A stretch of DNA of 11,659 nucleotides from Acidobacteriota bacterium (GTDB lineage: Bacteria > Acidobacteriota > Vicinamibacteria > Vicinamibacterales > 2-12-FULL-66-21): positions 1-11,659 of the forward strand of contig JACDBQ010000125.1 of NCBI GenBank assembly GCA_013694845.1, given 5' to 3'. The notes under the pieces were generated by a model. It did not search any database. It was not told the origin of the DNA and saw nothing but the letters and a program-made list of their open reading frames with translations. Below, in pieces: positions 1-6,620 of this stretch (positions are counted from its first letter, which is position 1; every line of letters begins with the position of its first letter). The position numbers were made by a program, and so were the translations under genes.

Positions 1-1116
1 GAGCGCCACTTCGAGGCCACGCGTGCCGCGCTTCGCTCGTACGGCGAGTGGTACGGTCCCTACCCCTACGGCCACATCACGGTCGTCGACCCCGCCTGGC
101 AGAGCAGCGCCGGGGGCATGGAGTACCCGACACTCTTCACCGCAGGCACGCGCTGGATCGCGCCTCCGGGTGCTGCACAGCCGGAGAGCGTGACAGTCCA
201 CGAAGCCGGTCACCAGTTCTGGTATGGCATCGTCGCGACCAACGAGTTCGAGGATGCCTGGCTCGACGAGGGCCTGAACACTTATTCCACCGCGCGCGTG
301 ATGGAGCAGGCCTTCTACCCGCATTTCTACGCCAAGCGGTATTTCGGCGATTTCCTGCCGTGGGTTTTCAAGGATCTGCCGTTGACGCGAGCTGCGGACG
401 GCAACCGGATGCCTGCTTTCCGCGCCGTGGCGAAGAACGACGATCAGTCCACTCCGACCTGGCGTTACTGGCCTGCTTCCGCCAGCGCTATTACGTATAA
501 CAAGACCGCGCTGTGGCTGCATACCCTGGAGCGGATGCTCGGATGGGAGACGGTCCAGCGCATTCTCTCCACGTATTTCTCGCGATACGCGTTCAAGCAT
601 CCGCGTCCTGCTGACTTCTTCGCCGTGGCCAACGAGGTCAGCGGCCAGGATCTGACGTGGTTCTTCGACCAGGTGCATCGCAGCTCCAATGTTTTCGACT
701 ACTCGGTCGATGTCTTCCGCAGCGAGGCGGCCACCGCGCGGGGGATCTTCGGCGACAGCGGCACTCACGACTTCGAGGCCGCGCGAAGCGCTCCCGCCGC
801 CTTTCACACGACTGCGGTCGTCCGTCGACTGGGTGAGGGCATCTTCCCGGTGGACGTCCGGGTACGGTTCGAGACGGGTGAGGAGCAACGGTGGCGGTGG
901 GACGGGCGCGACCGCTGGAAGGCATTCGAGGCCGACGGACCATCCCGCGCGGTGTCGGTCGAGGTCGATCCTGACCGCGTGCTCGTACTCGATGTCGACA
1001 CCACCAACAACTCCGCTTCGTTGCGCCCGCAGGGCCTGGCGGCAGCGACAAAATGGTCCCTCGCGTGGCTGATCTGGCTCCAGGACCATCTCCTCACCTA
1101 CGGGTTCTTTGTCTGA
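1..1116 (+). CDS. M1-family zinc metallopeptidase, C-terminal part (5' end outside window)
   Basis: The frame is open from the first base, so this is the last 371 residues of a longer protein; an internal ATG at 118 is not the start. M1 peptidases are zinc aminopeptidases that remove N-terminal residues from peptides. The family signatures appear in order. A GAMEN-like exopeptidase motif, GGMEYP, lies at 112-129. The zinc site HEAGH lies at 199-213, followed 18 residues later by the third zinc ligand, the Glu at 268-270 in WLDEGLN, which gives the HEXXH-X18-E pattern. The probable catalytic Tyr (ITYNKT) is at 496-498. After the catalytic domain comes a beta-rich segment and then an aromatic, hydrophobic C-terminus (about 20 residues, from WSLAWLIWL to the stop), which could be a membrane anchor. 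The membrane-protein gene follows almost without a gap, suggesting co-translation. The family call is firm; the substrate and exact subfamily are not known. Confidence 0.93.
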   Translation, partial: ERHFEATRAALRSYGEWYGPYPYGHITVVDPAWQSSAGGMEYPTLFTAGTRWIAPPGAAQPESVTVHEAGHQFWYGIVATNEFEDAWLDEGLNTYSTARVMEQAFYPHFYAKRYFGDFLPWVFKDLPLTRAADGNRMPAFRAVAKNDDQSTPTWRYWPASASAITYNKTALWLHTLERMLGWETVQRILSTYFSRYAFKHPRPADFFAVANEVSGQDLTWFFDQVHRSSNVFDYSVDVFRSEAATARGIFGDSGTHDFEAARSAPAAFHTTAVVRRLGEGIFPVDVRVRFETGEEQRWRWDGRDRWKAFEADGPSRAVSVEVDPDRVLVLDVDTTNNSASLRPQGLAAATKWSLAWLIWLQDHLLTYGFFV

Positions 1117-1117
1117 G

Positions 1118-2143
1118 ATGAGCGTGGCAGCCGCCTTCCGCGACGGGATGCGCCGGGTTCATGGCGCGCCAATGCTGCTACCTGGAATGTGCCTCGTGAC
1201 ATTGCTCGTCGCGCTGCCTCTGTCGGTCGCCTTGCGCGGCCTGTTGGCGGCGCACTTCGCTCGAAGCTTGGTGGCAGAGACGGCCGCCGCCGGCGCAGAC
1301 TATCGGTGGTGGCAGGAGTTCCTCGGGCAGACGGCCGGCCTCGGCGCGACGTTCACGCCGTCGATCATCGGCTTCGGAGCCGTCCTCGATAACCTGGATG
1401 CACTGCTCGACAACCGGCCGATGGCTGCCACGATCGCGGGCGTCACCGTGGCCTGGTTGCTCCTCTGGGCCTTCCTCAGTGGAGGGGTAATCGACCGGCT
1501 GGCGCGCAACCGCCGCACGCGCACCCACGGATTCTTCGCGGCGGCCGGCACCCATTTCTGGCGGTTTCTGCGCCTTGGCGTTTTCGTCGGCCTGGTGTAT
1601 TACGTTCTCTTTTCAACCGTGCACGAATGGTTGTTTTCGAAGATCTATCCCGTCCTGGTTCGGGATCTCACGTCCGAACGAGTCGCATTTCTCATCCGGC
1701 TCGCGGGGTATCTCATCTTCGGTGCGGTGCTGATCGTTTTCAACGTGGTGTTCGATTACGCCCGGATCAGAATCGTCGTCGAGGACCGGCGGAGTGCCCT
1801 CGGCGCCCTATCGGCAGGTGCGCGCTTCGTGCGCGGACACTCGTCACAGGTGATCGGTCTTTACGTCGTCAACGGCCTCGCCTTCATGACGTTGCTCGCG
1901 CTCTACGCGCTGCTGTCACCCGGCGCGCCAGGTGCCGGCATCGGCCTGTGGTCGGTCCTGCTGCTCGGGCAGGCCTACATCGTCGGGCGGCACTACCTGA
2001 AGCTGGTGTTCTATGCTTCACAAACCGCATTGTTCCAGTCCGAGCTGGCGCATGCGTCGTATACCGCGGGGCCGGCGGTGGAATGGCCCGAGTCGCCCGC
2101 GGCTGAAAGCATCACGAATGCCGGTTCGTCGGTCGTTTTCTGA
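1118..2143 (+). CDS. Uncharacterised polytopic inner-membrane protein
   Basis: I do not recognise a named family. The 341-residue product has about six hydrophobic segments, near residues 22-44, 103-123, 151-170, 191-212, 244-267 and 274-290. A charged stretch at 213-238 (FDYARIRIVVEDRRSALGAL and on) looks like a conserved amphipathic or cytoplasmic element, and the tail after residue 310 is soluble. There is no signal peptide and no catalytic motif that I can identify. I chose the ATG one base after the peptidase stop; a TTG at 1109 overlapping that stop is possible and would add three residues. No clear Shine-Dalgarno precedes either start, so translation may be coupled to the upstream gene. 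The tight junction suggests the protein works at the membrane alongside the M1 peptidase, but that is inference. Confidence 0.75.
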   Translation: MSVAAAFRDGMRRVHGAPMLLPGMCLVTLLVALPLSVALRGLLAAHFARSLVAETAAAGADYRWWQEFLGQTAGLGATFTPSIIGFGAVLDNLDALLDNRPMAATIAGVTVAWLLLWAFLSGGVIDRLARNRRTRTHGFFAAAGTHFWRFLRLGVFVGLVYYVLFSTVHEWLFSKIYPVLVRDLTSERVAFLIRLAGYLIFGAVLIVFNVVFDYARIRIVVEDRRSALGALSAGARFVRGHSSQVIGLYVVNGLAFMTLLALYALLSPGAPGAGIGLWSVLLLGQAYIVGRHYLKLVFYASQTALFQSELAHASYTAGPAVEWPESPAAESITNAGSSVVF

Positions 2144-2165
2144 CGGGAGGCTAACAGCGAGGTCC

Positions 2166-3200
2166 ATGCCCCAACAACTGTTCAGTCGAGCCCGCATCCT
2201 CATCGTCGATGACGAACCGACAAACATCGAGCTGCTGCGCCGGTTGCTGGAACGGGCGGGCTTCACGCGGATCCAGGCCACCAGCGACCCGCGCGAGGCT
2301 TCCGCGTTGTACGTGGAGTTCCGTCCGGACCTGATCCTGCTCGATCTGCACATGCCGCACCTGGACGGCCTGGGGGTCATGGAGCAGTTGAACCAGATCG
2401 CCGAAGCCACCTATCTGCCGATCCTGATGCTGACCGGGGACCTCTCGGCAGAAGCGCGGCGTGACGCGCTGTCGCGCGGAGCCAAGGACTTTCTCCACAA
2501 GCCCTTCAGCAGCGACGAGGTGCTGCTGCGAATCGGAACCCTGCTCGAGACCCGCTTCCTTTATCTGCAGATCCAGAACCAGAACCAGATGCTCGAGGCG
2601 AAAGTACGGGAGCGGACGCGCGAGCTCGAAGCCGCGCAGTTCGAGATCATCGAACGCCTGGCAAAGGCCGCCGAGTTCCGGGACGACAACACGGGGCAGC
2701 ACACGGAACGGGTGGGACAGACGGCCGCGCTCATCGCCAAGCAGATGGGGCTGTCGGATGCGCAGGTCTCACTGATCCGCAGAGCGGCTCCCCTGCACGA
2801 TGTCGGCAAGATCGGAGTTCCGGACGCGATCCTGTTGAAACTCGGAAAGCTGACGGCTGACGAGTTCAACCTCGTGAAGACTCATACGGCGATCGGCGCG
2901 CGTATTCTTTCCGGCAGCCGTTTCCCGATCCTGCGGCTTGCGGAGGAAATCGCCTTCAGCCACCATGAACGCTGGGATGGAGACGGCTACGCCGGCATGA
3001 TGCGGGATGCGATCCCGCTCCCCGGACGGATCGTGGCGGTGGCGGACGTGTTCGACGCGCTGACACAGCCGCGGCCTTACAAGGAAGCATGGCCGATCAC
3101 CGAGGCCATCGCCGAAATCGACCGGCAACGCGGCCATCAGTTCGATCCTGCTCTCGTCGATGCGTTCCTCAGAATCATGGAGCGGCAGGCGCCGGTCTAG
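2166..3200 (+). CDS. Response regulator with HD-GYP domain (probable cyclic-di-GMP phosphodiesterase)
   Basis: This 344-residue cytoplasmic protein has an N-terminal receiver domain (about 8-125) with acidic pair D15/D16, phospho-acceptor D60 (LILLDLHMP), T90 and K112 (LHKPF). A helical, probably coiled-coil linker (about 133-165, QNQNQ then a heptad-like KVRERTRELE) leads to an HD-GYP domain (about 165-335). That domain has H179 in GQHTERV, the metal-binding HD pair at 211-212 (LHDVGK), H240, and HHE at 266-268. Known HD-GYP proteins hydrolyse cyclic-di-GMP, switched by phosphorylation of the receiver. The name-giving motif here reads GYA (274-276) rather than GYP, while the metal ligands look intact. 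The ATG at 2166 was chosen because the receiver begins directly after it. The frame is open further upstream, but that part overlaps the membrane-protein gene in another phase. Ribosome site is weak (GAGG only 3 bases upstream). No partner histidine kinase is in the window. Confidence 0.94.
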   Translation: MPQQLFSRARILIVDDEPTNIELLRRLLERAGFTRIQATSDPREASALYVEFRPDLILLDLHMPHLDGLGVMEQLNQIAEATYLPILMLTGDLSAEARRDALSRGAKDFLHKPFSSDEVLLRIGTLLETRFLYLQIQNQNQMLEAKVRERTRELEAAQFEIIERLAKAAEFRDDNTGQHTERVGQTAALIAKQMGLSDAQVSLIRRAAPLHDVGKIGVPDAILLKLGKLTADEFNLVKTHTAIGARILSGSRFPILRLAEEIAFSHHERWDGDGYAGMMRDAIPLPGRIVAVADVFDALTQPRPYKEAWPITEAIAEIDRQRGHQFDPALVDAFLRIMERQAPV

Positions 3201-3213
3201 TGTCCAGGACGGC

Positions 3214-3221
3214 GGGGAGGG
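3214..3221 (+). promoter_or_regulatory. Ribosome binding site of nadE
   Basis: A purine block with the core GGAGG at 3216-3220 ends 7 bases before the ATG at 3228. It is the best Shine-Dalgarno match at any start in the window and fixes the nadE start. It lies in the 27-bp gap after the HD-GYP gene. Confidence 0.7.
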
Positions 3222-3227
3222 AAGACG

Positions 3228-3995
3228 ATGCAGACACGGTCGAGAGAGATCGCGGAATGGATGAAGGAACAGGTCGCGGCAGCCGGCGGCCGGGGCATCG
3301 TCGTCGGTCTCAGCGGCGGGATCGATTCAGCCGTCGTCATCGGCCTGGCGGCGATGGCCACTCCCGGCCAGGTGGTCGGCGTGCTGATGCCCTGTCACAG
3401 CGACCCCGATGACGAAACACATGCGAGGCTCACGGCTGATCACTTTGGGGTCGCGACCATCAAGGTGGACCTCGCCCCTGCTTACGACCGTCTCGTCGCC
3501 GATCTTCGTGACGCACGGGAACGAGTCCCCAGAGAGCAGCAGCCCGTCATGCCAGCAGACGAGGTCGACATCCGGGCGCGTCTCCCGATCGCCAACATCA
3601 AGCCGCGGTTGCGCATGACGAGCCTGTACTTCGTCGCGAACTCGCTCAATTACCTGGTCGCCGGTACTGGAAACAAGAGCGAGCTCTCGATCGGCTACTT
3701 CACGAAGTACGGTGACGGCGGCGTGGACATGCTCCCGATCGGCCGGCTCCTGAAAAGCGACGTGCGCACGATGGCGCGCGAGCTGGACGTGCCTTCCGAG
3801 ATCATCGACAAGGCACCGAGCGCTGGTTTGTGGGTGGGGCAGACGGATGAGGACGAAATGGGGTTTACCTACGCCGACCTCGAGGGCTACTTGACCCGGG
3901 GTCCCGAGACAATCTCCGACGTACTGGGGCTGCGGATCGAGCGGCTTGCGCGCGCCAGCGACCACAAGCGCGCGTTGCCGCCGATGCCGGACTGA
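3228..3995 (+). CDS. nadE: NH3-dependent NAD+ synthetase
   Basis: NadE catalyses the last step of NAD+ biosynthesis: it adenylates nicotinic acid adenine dinucleotide with ATP and amidates it with ammonia. The 255-residue length is typical of the ammonia-dependent form, and there is no N-terminal glutaminase (nitrilase) domain. Visible signatures are the ATP-pyrophosphatase P-loop SGGIDS at 29-34, NIKPRLRM at 123-130, GTGNKSE at 146-152, GYFTKYGDG at 156-164 and KAPSAGLWVGQTDEDE at 195-210. All are characteristic of functional NadE, and no key motif is missing. A good Shine-Dalgarno sits 7 bases before the ATG. It is probably transcribed with the HD-GYP gene 27 bp upstream. It ends 23 bp from the convergent transporter gene. 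The enzyme must take ammonia from solution or from a separate glutaminase. Confidence 0.97.
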   Translation: MQTRSREIAEWMKEQVAAAGGRGIVVGLSGGIDSAVVIGLAAMATPGQVVGVLMPCHSDPDDETHARLTADHFGVATIKVDLAPAYDRLVADLRDARERVPREQQPVMPADEVDIRARLPIANIKPRLRMTSLYFVANSLNYLVAGTGNKSELSIGYFTKYGDGGVDMLPIGRLLKSDVRTMARELDVPSEIIDKAPSAGLWVGQTDEDEMGFTYADLEGYLTRGPETISDVLGLRIERLARASDHKRALPPMPD

Positions 3996-4018
3996 CCTTC
4001 AAGCACCGGCGCGCCGCG

Positions 4019-6571
4019 TCACCCGGCACCGAGGCTGGTGCTCATGCCTGCGGGCTCGGGCGCGTAGGCCTCCTCCTCTTCGGGCGTATCGGCGGCACGG
4101 TTCGCGGCGATTTCTGCGCGCGACCGCAACCACGGGTCATCGCTGGTCAGAAGCACGGCGACCGCCTGCTCGGAGTTCATCAGCGGCGGACCGACGAGTT
4201 TTTCTGCGAGTACCGCGCGTTCGCGATCGGTTACCTGCCCGTCGATGAGCGGCAGCAGCACCGCCCGAAGCTCCGGCTTCAGCACGTTCTCCAGGTACTC
4301 CAGCGCATTCGCGCGCACCAGCTGATTGGCGGATCGAACCCCGACATAGGCGTCGTGCAGCGAGGTGGCCGACGAGAGCAACGCAATGAGCCTGAAAATG
4401 CGCTCCAGTTCCTGTTCCATCGAGTGCCGGAGGGCCGCGATGACTTTTTCATGCCCATTGCGCGCGGGGTCCAGCGGCTCCAGTACCTGGTAGGACCGGT
4501 AATGGCCGGCGATCTCGGCGGCGAGCAGCAATTCGATGAGCGTGACGTCCAGCGTGATGTTCGGATTGCGGTGCTTCAGCTTGTTCAAGGCCGAAATCAG
4601 CCGCTGACGCAACGGCGCGCCCGCCTCGAACAGACCCGAGACCAGTGCCGCTCCGAGCGCGGCGACCGCATCCGTGGCGCCAACCGAGTGCGCGGTGGCC
4701 ATCGCCTGTTCGGCAACGTCTGCATCCTCGTCCTGGATCAGGGCGGTGAGCAGATCCGCCGGGGGATCCGGGATGATCGCCAGAACTCTCGCGGCTTCCG
4801 CCCGATCGCGCGGCTCGTCTGATCCAGCCATCTGCCCCAGCAGAACGCGCGCCGCCTCCTCGTTCCGGGTGGGGCCGGGCGCGGCGAGAAACGCCACCAT
4901 CGCCGCGCGGATCGAGAAACCCGCGAAAGCGCCGATTTCCTCGATCCGCTCCAGCGGATCGAATCCTCCGCCGCGGGCGAGATACAACAGTGCCTGCGTG
5001 CGCACGTTCAAGTCGGGATCGCGCAACAGCCGCTCGGCGAAAAGGGCTGCCGTCCGGTCGCCGGTGGCGGCCAGGACCGACAGCACGCGCGCGCGCACGC
5101 CAGGGTCGGTGTGCGCCAGCAGTGCGTGCAGCAGGTTACTCGGCGCTGAGATCTTCAGCCGGGAAATAGCCTCGAGCGTGTCCGCCACGACCTGCGGTTG
5201 ATCGGACCGCAGCCTGGCCGCCAGCGTCTCGCGCAGGGACGCCCCCAGCTTGGCGGCCGAGAGCCGCTCCGTATCGATCCGGTGCTGGTGAATGCTGTGC
5301 TCGATGGCCGTGACATAGGCGCCGCGCAGCCGCCAGGCGACCACCGACCAGGCTACCGTCACGGCGAAGATCATGGCCGCCGTACCTCTCAGGCCGAGGC
5401 CGGCGCCCGGTAGCATCAGGAAGCCCCCGGTGGCCAACCCGAGGATGACGCCGCCAAGCGCGTCAGCAATCCGGTTACCGATGATGTCGAGCGCATTCTT
5501 GATCGACTGTCGCTGACCGGGAGGGATCGGCAGATAGAGGAGCTCATACGCGGCCTTGTCGATCGAGAAACGCAGCCCCTGGTCCCCTGCGTTGGTCAGC
5601 AGGACGGCCAGGAAGACAGGGAACGCGAAAGTGATCGCGGTCGCACAGGTGAGCGTGAGCGGCAAGACCAGCACGACGGCGGTGACGCCCATCCGCTTGA
5701 GCAGCGGTCCGGTCAGCAGCAACTGGAGCACGAAGGCCGACCCACCGAGGATGAAATTGAACGTGCCGAAAAAACGTGTGATGGCGTCTGCGTTACCGCC
5801 GAAGCGCCGGTCCGCCACCACACTCAACTGGAAAGTCGTCCACTGCGTCGCCACGGCCACGAGCAGGACGAGCGCAGCGAGCAGGCGCAGATACCGGCTC
5901 GAGCCGATGGCCGTCAGGGTTTCGGTGAAGGTCAACGGCTGCTGGCGCCGCCTCACGGACGGACCCCGGCGCCTCAGGCGACGGGACGCGACGGCGACGA
6001 TCACGGCCCCGGCCAGGAGCAGCGCCGCGAGGACCAGCAGCAGGTTGACCGCTCCGCCCACCGGTGCCACGAGGTAGCGCGCCAGCAGGCCGCCTGCGAC
6101 GGCGCCGAACGACGCGCCGGCGCCGATCAGCCCGAACAGGCGTCGCGCTTGCCGGGCGTCGAAGAGCGAGTTCGCGAAGCTCCACGCCTGGACAGGAGCG
6201 ATGACGCCGAGGCAATTGACCCAGACGTAGAAGATCGCCGGGAGCAACTCGAACGGCGCCCAGCGGAATGCCGCCCAGAACGCCATGACATTGAGGCTGA
6301 AGAACGTGAGCGTGCCGACGGTCGCCATCCGGGTCCCCACCCGCGCCACGACGGCGGTGTAAACCGGGACGAACATCCAGAGCGCCAGCGGCACGGCCGC
6401 ATAGGCATAGACGAGCGCGTTCGGGCCGTACTCCCGGATATACAGGCCGTTGCGTATCGGTTTGGCCAGCAGGAACGCCGCGACGACGCACGCGACGTAC
6501 AGGAACGAGAGCAGCACCGGCAGCCCTTCGCCCGCCCGGACGTCGAGGAACCGCCGAAGCCGAAGGAGCAT
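4019..6571 (-). CDS. NTT-like (Npt1/Npt2-type) carrier fused to HEAT repeats
   Basis: The 850-residue product has a polytopic membrane domain (about 1-420, roughly 10-12 segments) followed by a soluble alpha-helical HEAT-repeat domain (about 440-825) and an acidic tail (EEEE near 831-834). The membrane part carries patterns of the NTT nucleotide-transporter family: VRAGEG near 11-16, AKPIRNGLYI at 36-45, DARQARRLFGLIGAG at 138-152 and DQGLRFSIDKAAYELLYLPI at 330-349. HEAT units have the usual helix-turn-helix look, for example 482-500 and 513-531 (DPD/DPG turns followed by VR). Classical NTT carriers are about 500 residues and exchange ATP/ADP or import nucleotides; HEAT-fused forms occur in free-living bacteria and their substrate is unknown to me. 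I chose the ATG at 6571 because it aligns with the start of the divergent paralogue; a GTG at 6601 would add 10 residues. Neither start has a clear Shine-Dalgarno. An MFS-type carrier of another kind is the alternative call. Confidence 0.83.
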   Translation of the reverse strand: MLLRLRRFLDVRAGEGLPVLLSFLYVACVVAAFLLAKPIRNGLYIREYGPNALVYAYAAVPLALWMFVPVYTAVVARVGTRMATVGTLTFFSLNVMAFWAAFRWAPFELLPAIFYVWVNCLGVIAPVQAWSFANSLFDARQARRLFGLIGAGASFGAVAGGLLARYLVAPVGGAVNLLLVLAALLLAGAVIVAVASRRLRRRGPSVRRRQQPLTFTETLTAIGSSRYLRLLAALVLLVAVATQWTTFQLSVVADRRFGGNADAITRFFGTFNFILGGSAFVLQLLLTGPLLKRMGVTAVVLVLPLTLTCATAITFAFPVFLAVLLTNAGDQGLRFSIDKAAYELLYLPIPPGQRQSIKNALDIIGNRIADALGGVILGLATGGFLMLPGAGLGLRGTAAMIFAVTVAWSVVAWRLRGAYVTAIEHSIHQHRIDTERLSAAKLGASLRETLAARLRSDQPQVVADTLEAISRLKISAPSNLLHALLAHTDPGVRARVLSVLAATGDRTAALFAERLLRDPDLNVRTQALLYLARGGGFDPLERIEEIGAFAGFSIRAAMVAFLAAPGPTRNEEAARVLLGQMAGSDEPRDRAEAARVLAIIPDPPADLLTALIQDEDADVAEQAMATAHSVGATDAVAALGAALVSGLFEAGAPLRQRLISALNKLKHRNPNITLDVTLIELLLAAEIAGHYRSYQVLEPLDPARNGHEKVIAALRHSMEQELERIFRLIALLSSATSLHDAYVGVRSANQLVRANALEYLENVLKPELRAVLLPLIDGQVTDRERAVLAEKLVGPPLMNSEQAVAVLLTSDDPWLRSRAEIAANRAADTPEEEEAYAPEPAGMSTSLGAG

Positions 6572-6620
6572 GGATGACGCTGAGTTTACTTCAGGTTGCA
6601 CGATCGCTTAGGCTGTGCCC
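6572..6620. promoter_or_regulatory. Compact divergent promoter region between the two HEAT-carrier genes
   Basis: Only 49 bp separate the two chosen start codons, so promoters for both genes must overlap here or lie inside the genes. A -10-like TAAACT reads leftward (6588 to 6583) and would leave an extremely short or absent leader for the 850-aa gene. Rightward, a poor TTTACT (6585-6590) / TAGGCT (6609-6614) pair with an 18-bp spacer is the best I see. A short imperfect inverted repeat CTGA-N7-TCAG spans 6580-6594, and CGATCG is at 6601-6606. All of these matches are weak. Confidence 0.3.

Noticed and set aside
118..120. ATG at 118 as the true start of the M1 peptidase
   Set aside because: It is the Met of the GGMEYP exopeptidase motif, and the frame upstream to base 1 reads as typical M1 sequence (YGPYPYGHITVVDP), so the gene begins outside the window.
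2013..2165. Upstream extension of the HD-GYP regulator to an earlier in-frame ATG
   Set aside because: The extra residues (rich in Arg, Ser and Pro) overlap the membrane-protein gene in another phase, and receiver domains normally start within a few residues of the protein start, which fits the ATG at 2166.
4007..4016. Perfect 10-bp palindrome CGGCGCGCCG between nadE and the convergent carrier gene as a terminator
   Set aside because: It has no loop and no T-run, and such palindromes are expected by chance in GC-rich DNA.
5793..6491. A 232-codon frame on the minus strand overlapping the 850-aa carrier gene
   Set aside because: It is the same strand in a shifted phase, with an Arg/Pro/Gly-rich product and no motif; the main frame carries the conserved carrier signatures.
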